Shown in pieces: positions 37,925 through 51,748 of a DNA stretch of 64,000 nt. Source of the DNA: Acanthornis magna (Eukaryota > Chordata > Aves > Passeriformes > Acanthizidae); NCBI GenBank assembly GCA_036785705.1, contig JAWUZG010000157.1, forward strand, positions 1 to 64,000, in the 5' to 3' direction. Position 1 is the first letter of the stretch; each line of letters opens with the position of its first letter. A program made the position numbers and the translations under genes. The notes under the pieces are model-generated. The model was not told the DNA's origin. It did not search any database and saw nothing but the letters and a program-made list of their open reading frames with translations.

Positions 37925-40900
37925 CATTTGACAAACCTCTCTGCACCGAGATCACGGCCTTCAACAGCCTCTCAGGGCTCACAGCCCACCAGTCTCACGC
38001 TGCTAAGGTGCCACCAGCTCACAGGCACTCACAGGGGCTCCATGGGGACATCCCTGCACCCTCCATCCTCCTCAAGAGCTGGCAAGTCCCTGACACTCAC
38101 ACTTGCCCCCTGGCCACACTCCAGCCATCTCCAGGCTGCCAAAGAGCCACGAGGTCCCATCTTGTCACAGGAACTCCCTGGGGACACGCCACAGCTATCC
38201 AGCTTTCAAAAGAACACTGAGCTCACAGGCCGTCCCAGGACAGCCATAGGCACACGCCACGAGTCCGCACGCTGCCCAGAAGCCCTGGTGTCACAGGCAC
38301 TCACTCACAGCACCTCGCTGCTGATATCCCAGGTGGCTCCACGCTGCTAAAGACATGTGATGGCACAGGCACTTTTACATCACTCAAAGAATCATAGGAA
38401 AACTATCAGGAAAGAAAGATTTCATGGAAAAGCCACAGCAGGACAAGCTTCCTTGCCAAGCTTCACTCTACCACTTACACCATGCTTAAAGCACAGCGCG
38501 GAAAAGCAACAAACAAAAATCCAGAGTCAATCAATCCAAAATGAAATCAAACCAAAATTATCTATGCCTGTCTGTCCGTGTTTGTGGGGCTGTGTCTCTA
38601 AAGAAGAGAAAGGCTCAGGATAAGAAGAACATGGCTCAAAGGCTCAAGAGCACTTCCCTTAGGAGCACTTCAACTTGAGCAACATTTCACTTGATAACCC
38701 AAATTCAAATCAACAGCTTAGGGCAGCAACAGCAGTTAAGGGCATTCCAACTGAACTGGACTTCAACTACACAACACTTCACTTAGAACTGAGCTGGAAC
38801 CCAAGACCTCAACAAAGGATCCACACAGGCCTTACCATAGCACTGCAGGAACTTCGAGACCTAACTTAGGGACAAACCTAAAGCACTTCTGAATCCACCA
38901 GAGCAGCCCCTCTCCCACATTGCAGACAGCGCATGCACACCTGCACTCCCACAAGCACACAAAGAGGCTCTACGAGGCAAAATTCCCCTCCAAGCTACTG
39001 AAATACTCCTTTCACGTGCCTTGCCATCTTCGCAGCGGCCAAAGGCTGAGGCCTCCGGGAGCGGCAGGATGGGGGGCCCAGGAGCCGTGCTCCTTCGCGC
39101 ATCCCCCGAGTGCAGCAAACGGGACAGCTGCCGGCTGGCAGAGGCCCCACGCACAGGCACTTTGCTGCTCACCGCTGCTGCGGCCCAGCACAGCTGCCAG
39201 GGCCTCCTTTGGCACCCCTGCTTACAGGGCCCCAAGGCATGGCCTTTAGTCACAACAAGCCTTCAGCCTGGCCCCACTTCTCATCGGCAGCTTCCCCTGA
39301 ACGCGGGACAACACCAATGTGATGCCATCCAGGCAAAAACTAATTTCAAAGTCTCAACAACAAGCAAAAAAAGCAGGAGCACCTTAGAACACAGCACTTC
39401 CTGGCAGCACACAGCGTTTCTCAGAAGCTCCACAGCACCTCAGCCCCGCTGCCTTCCTCAAGGCCAAGGCCTCAGCACCATTGCTCATATCATGCTGCAG
39501 CCTGAAAAAAGGCCAGGGGGGGATGCACCAGCACAAGCAGGGAGATCACACCTGCCCACAGGCTCCCCATGCTCACATCCCATGGCATCCCGCGGCTCTC
39601 TCACCTTCCAAAGACCTCTGAGGTCACGGGCTCTCACAGTGCCTCCATCGGGACATCCCACCTGTCTCTAAGTGCTAAGGAGCTCTTTTGCAACTGCCAC
39701 TCCCTGGCCTTCCAGGGGGACATGCCACGGCTCTCTCTATCTTCCTAAAGAACACACACGACAAGGGCAATGCCAGGGCCTCAAGGGTAACATCCCGGCA
39801 ATCTGCACGCTGCTAAGGAGCCACGCTGGCACAGCAACTCACAGGGCATGGCCTGTGACATTCCCTCCCTCTCCCTGCTGCTGGACAGCTGTGATGTCAC
39901 AGGCACTCACCTCTGGCCCCTGCAGCCATTCCAGGCCTTTCCATGCTGCCAAAGCGCTCTGATGTCACAGACACGCACTGTGGCTTCATGGCCACATGCC
40001 AAGGCTCTCCAGGCTGCAAAAGAGCCCTTTAGCCACAGGCACTTACACAGGTGCCATGGGCACATCTTAGTGCTCCCTCTGCTCATAGGAACCCCGAGGT
40101 CACCAGATATCCTGGCGGCTCCGTGGTCACATCCCCAGGCTCTGTGGGCTGCTCAAGAGCTCTGATCTCACCTGCACTCACACAAGCTCCTCGGGGACAT
40201 CTCTCGCTGCTGTGCTGGCAGATTCACACAAAGCCTCCCAGAGCAGCCTGGCCACTGAGTCACGAGGGCCAGAGAGCAGCCCTTGGCTTTCTCAACTCCT
40301 TCTCAGAGACACGAGCCTTGGCGGCAGCTGCATCCAATCCCAGCCTCACACTGTCCCTGCTTTAAGTAACTCTGTCCCGCAGCACTTACAAATGGCCCAT
40401 CTGATCTATTCCTAGAAAAGCAGGTCTTCCCTAACACAAATGATTCAACACAAACAACTCAATCCCAATTACTGACCACTCCATAGAAAAGCTAAACCTA
40501 CTCCTGCGAGGCTACACAGACTACAATGGAGTGCACTCGATGAAAACAATAGGAAAGCAGTCATATGTTACAGCAAGCAAAAAAACCCAATTCCCAAGTA
40601 GAGCTCCATGGAACTCACCACACCAACACTCCTGGGCAGCTCTCTCTCCCTTCACCACCAAGAGTGCCCTTGCTTGCTGTCCACTTCCCCAGCACGAGCC
40701 CTCACACACTCCAAGGAGGAACACGCTAGAAAAACCTCCCCTAGGAAAGGGGACTGACTGCACATTGACACTCTCAAGGGACTGACTGTCAGGCAGACGC
40801 CTGCAACTCCCAGCAGCAGCTCAGCTGCCAAATCTTCGCCTCACTAGCAGCACCTTCATGCAGGCTTCCTTGCCAGAAGGACTTTCAGCAGAATTCAAGG

Positions 40901-41380
40901 CCAAAACAACACACGCTGGCCCTCTGAAAGACACCTGGAGACATTTGCAAATAGCACATGCTCCAAGTGCCTGCACCACGTTCCAAGGCAAAGCAGCCGG
41001 CCCAAAGCATCCTGCTACAACCTCCCAGGGGGCTCCCGACTGCTACACAGCACTCCGCTCAAAAGCACTCCCAGGCCTTCCAGCCTCACAGCCCACAGGC
41101 CTACAGCCTTCTGCAGAGCCCTGAGCTCACCTGCACTCACACACCTACCATGGGCACCTGCCACAGCTCTCCGGCCATGAGAGACAGACGTGTGCTCTCA
41201 GGCACTCACAGCCATTCCAAGCTGACATCCCAGGGCCCTTTCATCTCATCAGGCACCACTGCTATGTCACAGGCACTCGCTGCACTTCCACGGGGCCATC
41301 CCAGGGCTCTCAAGGCTCCTAAAGAACACTGAGGGCACACACAACCCCAGCGGCTCCATACGGACATCCCACAAGTCTCC
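37925..41380 (+). repeat. Repeat unit 12 (3,456 bp)
   Basis: It is the first unit with the 8-bp insertion CCCACAGG near 41091. With unit 18 it shares GGCATTCCAAC at 38741, CAGACACGCAC near 39967 (also unit 15), CACATTGAC near 40760 and CCCAGCAGC near 40808. The change CTCCTAAAG near 41317 is private. Confidence 0.95.
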
Positions 41381-44300
41381 CATTTGACAAACCTCTCTGC
41401 ACCGAGATCACGGCCTTCAACAGCCTCTCAGGGCTCACAGCCCACCAGTCTCACGCTGCTAAGGTGCCACCAGCTCACAGGCACTCACAGGGGCTCCATG
41501 GGGACATCCCTGCACCCTCCATCCTCCTCAAGAGCTGGCAAGTCCCTGACACTCACACTTGCCCCCTGGCCACACTCCAGCCATCTCCAGGCTGCCAAAG
41601 AGCCACGAGGTCCCATCTTGTCACAGGAACTCCCTGGGGACACGCCACAGCTATCCAGCTTTCAAAAGAACACTGAGCTCACAGGCCGTCCCAGGACAGC
41701 CATAGGCACACGCCACGAGTCCGCACGCTGCCCAGAAGCCCTGGTGTCACAGGCACTCACTCACAGCACCTCGCTGCTGATATCCCAGGTGGCTCCACGC
41801 TGCTAAAGACATGTGATGGCACAGGCACTTTTACATCACTCAAAGAATCATAGGAAAACTATCAGGAAAGAAAGATTTCATGGAAAAGCCACAGCAGGAC
41901 AAGCTTCCTTGCCAAGCTTCACTCTACCACTTACACCATGCTTAAAGCACAGCGCGGAAAAGCAACAAACAAAAATCCAGAGTCAATCAATCCAAAATGA
42001 AATCAAACCAAAATTATCTATGCCTGTCTGTCCGTGTTTGAGGGGCTGTGTCTCTAAAGAAGAGAAAGGGTCAGGATAAGAAGAACATGGCTCAAAGGCT
42101 CAAGAGCACTTCCCTTAGGAGCACTTCAACTTGAGCAACATTTCACTTGATAACCCAAATTCAAATCAACAGCTTAGGGCAGCAACAGCAGTTAAGGGCA
42201 TTGCAACTGAACTGGACTTCAACTACACAACACTTCACTTAGAACTGAGCTGGAACCCAAGACCTCAACAAAGGATCCACACAGGCCTTACCATAGCACT
42301 GCAGGAACTTCGAGACCTAACTTAGGGACAAACCTAAAGCACTTCTGAATCCACCAGAGCAGCCCCTCTCCCACATTGCAGAGAGCGCATGCACACCTGC
42401 ACTCCCACAAGCACACAAAGAGGCTCTAGGAGGCAAAATTCCCCTCCAAGCTACTGAAATACTCCTTTCACGTGCCTTGCCATCTTCGCAGCGGCCAAAG
42501 GCTGAGGCCTCCGGGAGCAGCAGGATGGGGGGCCCAGGAGCCGTGCTCCTTCGCGCATCCCCCGAGTGCAGCAAACGGGACAGCTGCCGGCTGGCAGAGG
42601 CCCCACGCACAGGCACTTTGCTGCTCACCGCTGCTGCGGCCCAGCACAGCTGCCAGGGCCTCCTTTGGCACCCCTGCTTACAGGGCCCCAAGGCATGGCC
42701 TTTAGTCACAACAAGCCTTCAGCCTGGCCCCACTTCTCATCGGCAGCTTCCCCTGAACGCGGGACAACACCAATGTGATGCCATCCAGGCAAAAACTAAT
42801 TTCAAAGTCTCAACAACAAGCAAAAAAAGCAGGAGCACCTTAGAACACAGCACTTCCTGGCAGCACACAGCGTTTCTCAGAAGCTCCACAGCACCTCAGC
42901 CCCGCTGCCTTCCTCAAGGCCAAGGCCTCAGCACCATTGCTCATATCATGCTGCAGCCTGAAAAAAGGCCAGGGGGGGATGCACCAGCACAAGCAGGGAG
43001 ATCACACCTGCCCACAGGCTCCCCATGCTCACATCCCATGGCATCCCGCGGCTCTCTCACCTTCCAAAGACCTCTGAGGTCACGGGCTCTCACAGTGCCT
43101 CCATCGGGACATCCCACCTGTCTCTAAGTGCTAAGGAGCTCTTTTGCAACTGCCACTCCCTGGCCTTCCAGGGGGACATGCCACGGCTCTCTCTATCTTC
43201 CTAAAGAACACACACGACAAGGGCAATGCCAGGGCCTCAAGGGTAACATCCCGGCAATCTGCACGCTGCTAAGGAGCCACGCTGGCACAGCAACTCACAG
43301 GGCATGGCCTGTGACATTCCCTCCCTCTCCCTGCTGCTGGACAGCTGTGATGTCACAGGCACTCACCTCTGGCCCCTGCAGCCATTCCAGGCCTTTCCAT
43401 GCTGCCAAAGCGCTCTGATGTCACCGACAGGCACTGTGGCTTCATGGCCACATGCCAAGGCTCTCCAGGCTGCAAAAGAGCCCTTTAGCCACAGGCACTT
43501 ACACAGGTGCCATGGGCACATCTTAGTGCTCCCTCTGCTCATAGGAACCCCGAGGCCACCAGATAGCCTGGCAGCTCCGTGGCCACATCCCCAGGCTCTG
43601 TGGGCTGCTCAAGAGCTCTGATCTCACCTGCACTCACACAAGCTCCTCGGGGACATCTCTCGCTGCTGTGCTGGCAGATTCACACAAAGCCTCCCAGAGC
43701 AGCCTGGCCACTGAGTCACGAGGGCCAGAGAGCAGCCCTTGGCTTTCTCAACTCCTTCTCAGAGACACGAGCCTTGGCGGCAGCTGCATCCAATCCCAGC
43801 CTCACACTTAAAGCCAGTGCTTTAAGTAACTCTGTCCCGCAGCACTTACAAATGGCCCATCTGATCTATTCCTAGAAAAGCAGGTCTTCCCTAACACAAA
43901 TGATTCGACACAAACAACTCAATCCCAATTACTGACCACTCCATAGAAAAGCTAAACCTACTCCTGCGAGGCTACACAGACTACAATGGAGTGCACTCGA
44001 TGAAAACAATAGGAAAGCAGTCATATGTTACAGCAAGCAAAAAAACCCAATTCCCAAGTAGAGCTCCATGGAACTCACCACACCAACACTCCTGGGCAGC
44101 TCTCTCTCCCTTCACCACCAAGAGTGCCCTTGCTTGCTGTCCACTTCCCCAGCACGAGCCCTCACACACTCCAAGGAGGAACACGCTAGAAAAACCTCCC
44201 CTAGGAAAGGGGACTGACTGCACATTGACACTCTCAAGGGACTGACTGTCAGGCAGACGCCTGCAACTCCCGGCAGCAGCTCAGCTGCCAAATCTTTGCC

Positions 44301-44840
44301 TCACTAGCAGCACCTTCATGCAGGCTTCCTTGCCAGAAGGACTTTCAGCAGAATTCAAGGCCAAAACAACACACGCTGGCCCTCTGAAAGACACCTGGAG
44401 ACATTTGCAAATAGCACATGCTCCAAGTGCCTGCACCACGTTCCAAGGCAAAGCAGCCGGCCCAAAGCATCCTGCTACAACCTCCCAAGGGGCTCCCGAC
44501 TGCTACACAGCACTCCGCTCAAAAGCACTCCCAGGCCTTCCAGCCTCACAGCCCACAGGCCTACAGCCTTCTGCAGAGCCCTGAGCTCACCTGCACTCAC
44601 ACACCTACCATGGGCACCTGCCACAGCTCTCCGGCCATGAGAGACAGACCTGTGCTCTCAGGCACTCACAGCCATTCCAAGCTGACATCCCAGGGCCCTT
44701 TCATCTCATCAGGCACCACTGCTATGTCACAGGCACTCGCTGCACTTCCACGGGGCCATCCCAGGGCTCTCAAGGCTCCTCAAGAACACTGAGGGCACAC
44801 ACAACCCCAGCGGCTCCATACGGACATCCCACAAGTCTCC
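41381..44840 (+). repeat. Repeat unit 13 (3,460 bp)
   Basis: Its left half carries GTTTGAGGGGC (as in unit 5) and GAGCAGCAGG (as in unit 8). From about 43253 it matches unit 14 at an offset of 3,460 bp. It has both the 8-bp insertion and the 6-to-10-bp inverted-repeat replacement at 43806-43827. Confidence 0.95.
43806..43827. repeat. Perfect 9-bp inverted repeat created by a replacement (unit 13)
   Basis: ACTTAAAGC at 43806-43814 and GCTTTAAGT at 43819-43827 are exact reverse complements around the loop CAGT. Other units have GTCCCT where this unit has the ten bases TAAAGCCAGT, so only the right arm is ancestral. Confidence 0.9.
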
Positions 44841-47800
44841 CATTTGACAAACCTCTCTGCACCGAGATCACGGCCTTCAACAGCCTCTCAGGGCTCACAG
44901 CCCACCAGTCTCACGCTGCTAAGGTGCCACCAGCTCACAGGCACTCACAGGGGCTCCATGGGGACATCCCTGCACCCTCCATCCTCCTCAAGAGCTGGCA
45001 AGTCCCTGACACTCACACTTGCCCCCTGGCCACACTCCAGCCATCTCCAGGCTGCCAAAGAGCCACGAGGTCACATCTTGTCACAGGAACTCCCTGGGGA
45101 CACGCCACAGCTATCCAGCTTTCAAAAGAACACTGAGCTCACAGGCCGTCCCAGGACAGCCATAGGCACACGCCAGGAGTCCGCACGCTGCCCAGAAGCC
45201 CTGGTGTCACAGGCACTCACTCACAGCACCTCGGTGCTGATATCCCAGGTGGCTCCACGCTGCTAAAGACATGTGATGGCACAGGCACTTTTACATCACT
45301 CAAAGAATCATAGGAAAACTATCAGGAAAGAAAGATTTCATGGAAAAGCCACAGCAGGACAAGCTTCCTTGCCAAGCTTCACTCTACCACTTACACCATG
45401 CTTAAAGCACAGCGCGGAAAAGCAACAAACAAAAATCCAGAGTCAATCAATCCAAAATGAAATCAAACCAAAATTATCTATGCCTGTCTGTCCGTGTTTG
45501 TGGGGCTGTGTCTCTAAAGAAGAGAAAGGCTCAGGATAAGAAGAACATGGCTCAAAGGCTCAAGAGCACTTCCCTTAGGAGCACTTCAACTTGAGCAACA
45601 TTTCACTTGATAACCCAAATTCAAATCAACAGCTTAGGGCAGCAACAGCAGTTAAGGGCATTGCAACTGAACTGGACTTCAACTACACAACACTTCACTT
45701 AGAACTGAGCTGGAACCCAAGACCTCAACAAAGGATCCACACAGGCCTTACCATAGCACTGCAGGAACTTCGAGACCTAACTTAGGGACAAACCTAAAGC
45801 ACTTCTGAATCCACCAGAGCAGCCCCTCTCCCACATTGCAGAGAGCACATGCACACCTGCACTCCCACAAGCACACAAAGAGGCTCTAGGAGGCAAAATT
45901 CCCCTCCAAGCTACTGAAATACTCCTTTCACGTGCCTTGCCATCTTCGCAGCGGCCAAAGGCTGAGGCCTCCGGGAGCGGCAGGATGGGGGGCCCAGGAG
46001 CCGTGCTCCTTCGCGCATCCCCCGAGTGCAGCAAACGGGACAGCTGCCGGCTGGCAGAGGCCCCACGCACAGGCACTTTGCTGCTCACCGCTGCTGCGGC
46101 CCAGCACAGCTGCCAGGGCCTCCTTTGGCACCCCTGCTTACAGGGCCCCAAGGCATGGCCTTTAGTCACAACAAGCCTTCAGCCTGGCCCCACTTCTCAT
46201 CGGCAGCTTTCCCTGAACGCGGGACAACACCAATGTGATGCCATCCAGGCAAAAACTAATTTCAAAGTCTCAACAACAAGCAAAAAAAGCAGGAGCACCT
46301 TAGAACACAGCACTTCCTGGCAGCACACAGCGTTTCTCAGAAGCTCCACAGCACCTCAGCCCCGCTGCCTTCCTCAAGGCCAAGGCCTCAGCAGCATTGC
46401 TCATATCATGCTGCAGCCTGAAAAAAGGCCAGGGGGGGATGCACCAGCACAAGCAGGGAGATCACACCTGCCCACAGGCTCCCCATGCTCACATCCCATG
46501 GCATCCCGCGGCTCTCTCACCTTCCAAAGACCTCTGAGGTCACGGGCTCTCACAGTGCCTCCATCGGGACATCCCACCTGTCTCTAAGTGCTAAGGAGCT
46601 CTTTTGCAACTGCCACTCCCTGGCCTTCCAGGGGGACATGCCACGGCTCTCTCTATCTTCCTGAAGAACACACACGACAAGGGCAATGCCAGGGCCTCAA
46701 GGGTAACATCCCAGCAATCTGCACGCTGCTAAGGAGCCACGCTGGCACAGCAACTCACAGGGCATGGCCTGTGACATTCCCTCCCTCTCCCTGCTGCTGG
46801 ACAGCTGTGATGTCACAGGCACTCACCTCTGGCCCCTGCAGCCATTCCAGGCCTTTCCATGCTGCCAAAGCGCTCTGATGTCACCGACAGGCACTGTGGC
46901 TTCATGGCCACATGCCAAGGCTCTCCAGGCTGCAAAAGAGCCCTTTAGCCACAGGCACTTACACAGGTGCCATGGGCACATCTTAGTGCTCCCTCTGCTC
47001 ATAGGAACCCCGAGGCCACCAGATAGCCTGGCAGCTCCGTGGCCACATCCCCAGGCTCTGTGGGCTGCTCAAGAGCTCTGATCTCACCTGCACTCACACA
47101 AGCTCCTCGGGGACATCTCTCGCTGCTGTGCTGGCAGATTCACACAAAGCCTCCCAGAGCAGCCTGGCCACTGAGTCACGAGGGCCAGAGAGCAGCCCTT
47201 GGCTTTCTCAACTCCTTCTCAGAGACACGAGCCTTGGCGGCAGCTGCATCCAATCCCAGCCTCACACTTAAAGCCAGTGCTTTAAGTAACTCTGTCCCGC
47301 AGCACTTACAAATGGCCCATCTGATCTATTCCTAGAAAAGCAGGTCTTCCCTAACACAAATGATTCGACACAAACAACTCAATCCCAATTACTGACCACT
47401 CCATAGAAAAGCTAAACCTACTCCTGCGAGGCTACACAGACTACAATGGAGTGCACTCGATGAAAACAATAGGAAAGCAGTCATATGTTACAGCAAGCAA
47501 AAAAACCCAATTCCCAAGTAGAGCTCCATGGAACTCACCACACCAACACTCCTGGGCAGCTCTCTCTCCCTTCACCACCAAGAGTGCCCTTGCTTGCTGT
47601 CCACTTCCCCAGCACGAGCCCTCACACACTCCAAGGAGGAACACGCTAGAAAAACCTCCCCTAGGAAAGGGGACTGACTGCACATTGACACTCTCAAGGG
47701 ACTGACTGTCAGGCAGACGCCTGCAACTCCCGGCAGCAGCTCAGCTGCCAAATCTTTGCCTCACTAGCAGCACCTTCATGCAGGCTTCCTTGCCAGAAGG

Positions 47801-48300
47801 ACTTTCAGCAGAATTCAAGGCCAAAACAACACACGCTGGCCCTCTGAAAGACACCTGGAGACATTTGCAAATAGCACATGCTCCAAGTGCCTGCACCACG
47901 TTCCAAGGCAAAGCAGCCGGCCCAAAGCATCCTGCTACAACCTCCCAAGGGGCTCCCGACTGCTACACAGCACTCCGCTCAAAAGCACTCCCAGGCCTTC
48001 CAGCCTCACAGCCCACAGGCCTACAGCCTTCTGCAGAGCCCTGAGCTCACCTGCACTCACACACCTACCATGGGCACCTGCCACAGCTCTCCGGCCATGA
48101 GAGACAGACCTGTGCTCTCAGGCACTCACAGCCATTCCAAGCTGACATCCCAGGGCCCTTTCATCTCATCAGGCACCACTGCTATGTCACAGGCACTCGC
48201 TGCACTTCCACGGGGCCATCCCAGGGCTCTCAAGGCTCCTCAAGAACACTGAGGGCACACACAACCCCAGCGGCTCCATACGGACATCCCACAAGTCTCC
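44841..48300 (+). repeat. Repeat unit 14 (3,460 bp)
   Basis: It was involved in a one-unit duplication: its left half matches unit 15 and its right half matches unit 13. Markers are GCAGCATTGC near 46391, CTTCCTGAAG near 46659, CCCAGCAATC near 46710 and the inverted-repeat replacement at 47266-47287. Confidence 0.95.
47266..47287. repeat. Perfect 9-bp inverted repeat (unit 14 copy)
   Basis: Same structure as at 43806-43827, exactly 3,460 bp downstream. It was copied by the one-unit duplication rather than arising twice. Confidence 0.9.
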
Positions 48301-51300
48301 CATTTGACAAACCTCTCTGCACCGAGATCACGGCCTTCAACAGCCTCTCAGGGCTCACAGCCCACCAGTCTCACGCTGCTAAGGTGCCACCAGCTCACAG
48401 GCACTCACAGGGGCTCCATGGGGACATCCCTGCACCCTCCATCCTCCTCAAGAGCTGGCAAGTCCCTGACACTCACACTTGCCCCCTGGCCACACTCCAG
48501 CCATCTCCAGGCTGCCAAAGAGCCACGAGGTCACATCTTGTCACAGGAACTCCCTGGGGACACGCCACAGCTATCCAGCTTTCAAAAGAACACTGAGCTC
48601 ACAGGCCGTCCCAGGACAGCCATAGGCACACGCCAGGAGTCCGCACGCTGCCCAGAAGCCCTGGTGTCACAGGCACTCACTCACAGCACCTCGGTGCTGA
48701 TATCCCAGGTGGCTCCACGCTGCTAAAGACATGTGATGGCACAGGCACTTTTACATCACTCAAAGAATCATAGGAAAACTATCAGGAAAGAAAGATTTCA
48801 TGGAAAAGCCACAGCAGGACAAGCTTCCTTGCCAAGCTTCACTCTACCACTTACACCATGCTTAAAGCACAGCGCGGAAAAGCAACAAACAAAAATCCAG
48901 AGTCAATCAATCCAAAATGAAATCAAACCAAAATTATCTATGCCTGTCTGTCCGTGTTTGTGGGGCTGTGTCTCTAAAGAAGAGAAAGGCTCAGGATAAG
49001 AAGAACATGGCTCAAAGGCTCAAGAGCACTTCCCTTAGGAGCACTTCAACTTGAGCAACATTTCACTTGATAACCCAAATTCAAATCAACAGCTTAGGGC
49101 AGCAACAGCAGTTAAGGGCATTGCAACTGAACTGGACTTCAACTACACAACACTTCACTTAGAACTGAGCTGGAACCCAAGACCTCAACAAAGGATCCAC
49201 ACAGGCCTTACCATAGCACTGCAGGAACTTCGAGACCTAACTTAGGGACAAACCTAAAGCACTTCTGAATCCACCAGAGCAGCCCCTCTCCCACATTGCA
49301 GAGAGCACATGCACACCTGCACTCCCACAAGCACACAAAGAGGCTCTAGGAGGCAAAATTCCCCTCCAAGCTACTGAAATACTCCTTTCACGTGCCTTGC
49401 CATCTTCGCAGCGGCCAAAGGCTGAGGCCTCCGGGAGCGGCAGGATGGGGGGCCCAGGAGCCGTGCTCCTTCGCGCATCCCCCGAGTGCAGCAAACGGGA
49501 CAGCTGCCGGCTGGCAGAGGCCCCACGCACAGGCACTTTGCTGCTCACCGCTGCTGCGGCCCAGCACAGCTGCCAGGGCCTCCTTTGGCACCCCTGCTTA
49601 CAGGGCCCCAAGGCATGGCCTTTAGTCACAACAAGCCTTCAGCCTGGCCCCACTTCTCATCGGCAGCTTTCCCTGAACGCGGGACAACACCAATGTGATG
49701 CCATCCAGGCAAAAACTAATTTCAAAGTCTCAACAACAAGCAAAAAAAGCAGGAGCACCTTAGAACACAGCACTTCCTGGCAGCACACAGCGTTTCTCAG
49801 AAGCTCCACAGCACCTCAGCCCCGCTGCCTTCCTCAAGGCCAAGGCCTCAGCAGCATTGCTCATATCATGCTGCAGCCTGAAAAAAGGCCAGGGGGGGAT
49901 GCACCAGCACAAGCAGGGAGATCACACCTGCCCACAGGCTCCCCATGCTCACATCCCATGGCATCCCGCGGCTCTCTCACCTTCCAAAGACCTCTGAGGT
50001 CACGGGCTCTCACAGTGCCTCCATCGGGACATCCCACCTGTCTCTAAGTGCTAAGGAGCTCTTTTGCAACTGCCACTCCCTGGCCTTCCAGGGGGACATG
50101 CCACGGCTCTCTCTATCTTCCTGAAGAACACACACGACAAGGGCAATGCCAGGGCCTCAAGGGTAACATCCCAGCAATCTGCACGCTGCTAAGGAGCCAC
50201 GCTGGCACAGGACCTCACAGGGCATGGCCTGTGACATTCCCTCCCTCTCCCTGCTGCTGGACAGCTGTGATGTCACAGGCACTCACCTCTGGCCCCTGCA
50301 GCCATTCCAGGCCTTTCCATGCTGCCAAAGCGCTCTGATGTCACAGACACGCACTGTGGCTTCATGGCCACATGCCAAGGCTCTCCAGGCTGCAAAAGAG
50401 CCCTTTAGCCACAGGCACTTACACAGGTGCCATGGGCACATCTTAGTGCTCCCTCTGCTCATAGGAACCCCGAGGTCACCAGATATCCTGGCGGCTCCAT
50501 GGCCACATCCCCAGGCTCTGTGGGCTGCTCAAGAGCTCTGATCTCACCTGCACTCACACAAGCTCCTCGGGGACATCTCTCGCTGCTGTGCTGGCAGATT
50601 CACACAAAGCCTCCCAGAGCAGCCTGGCCACTGAGTCACGAGGGCCAGAGAGCAGCCCTTGGCTTTCTCAACTCCTTCTCAGAGACACGAGCCTTGGCGG
50701 CAGCTGCATCCAATCCCAGCCTCACACTGTCCCTGCTTTAAGTAACTCTGTCCCGCAGCACTTACAAATGGCCCATCTGATCTATTCCTAGAAAAGCAGG
50801 TCTTCCCTAACACAAATGATTCGACACAAACAACTCAATCCCAATTACTGACCACTCCATAGAAAAGCTAAACCTACTCCTGTGAGGCTACACAGACTAC
50901 AATGGAGTGCACTTGATGAAAACAATAGGAAAGCAGTCATATGTTACAGCAAGCAAAAAAACCCAATTCCCAAGTAGAGCTCCATGGAACTCACCACACC
51001 AACACTCCTGGGCAGCTCTCTCTCCCTTCACCACCAAGAGTGCCCTTGCTTGCTGTCCACTTCCCCAGCACGAGCCCTCACACACTCCAAGGAGGAACAC
51101 GCTAGAAAAACCTCCCCTAGGAAAGGGGACTGACTGCACACTGACACTCTCAAGGGACTGACTGTCAGGCAGACGCCTGCAACTCCCGGCAGCAGCTCAG
51201 CTGCCAAATCTTCGCCTCACTAGCAGCACCTTCATGCAGGCTTCCTTGCCAGAAGGACTTTCAGCAGAATTCAAGGCCAAAACAACACACGCTGGCCCTC

Positions 51301-51748
51301 TGAAAGACACCTGGAGACATTTGCAAATAGCACATGCTCCAAGTGCCTGCACCACGTTCCAAGGCAAAGCAGCCGGCCCAAAGCATCCTGCTACAACCTC
51401 CCAGGGGGCTCCCGACTGCTACACAGCACTCTGCTCAAAAGCACTCCCAGGCCTTCCAGCCTCACAGCCTACAGCCTTCTGCAGAGCCCTGAGCTCACCT
51501 GCACTCACACACCTACCATGGGCACCTGCCACAGCTCTCCGGCCATGAGAGACAGACCTGTGCTCTCAGGCACTCACAGCCATTCCAAGCTGACATCCCA
51601 GGGCCCTTTCATCTCATCAGGCACCACTGCTATGTCACAGGCACTCGCTGCACTTCCACGGGGCCATCCCAGGGCTCTCAAGGCTCCTCAAGAACACTGA
51701 GGGCACACACAACCCCAGCGGCTCCATACGGACATCCCATGAGTCTCC
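48301..51748 (+). repeat. Repeat unit 15 (3,448 bp)
   Basis: It matches unit 14 up to about 50210, then switches to a different haplotype with CAGGACCTC, CAGACACGCAC and no 8-bp insertion. Private CG to TG changes are CCTGTGAGG near 50879 and CACTTGATG near 50910. Its end has the CCCATGAG form. Confidence 0.95.

Larger units (their letters stand above)
43253..50210 (+). repeat. Recent one-unit duplication (offset 3,460 bp)
   Basis: Sequence 43253-46750 matches 46713-50210 at an offset of 3,460 with no difference that I noticed, including rare markers (8-bp insertion, inverted-repeat replacement, AAGGGGC, AATCTTTGCC). The match ends on the left at CCCGGCAATC (unit 13) versus CCCAGCAATC (unit 14), and on the right at CAGCAACTC (unit 14) versus CAGGACCTC (unit 15). 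Confidence 0.8.
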
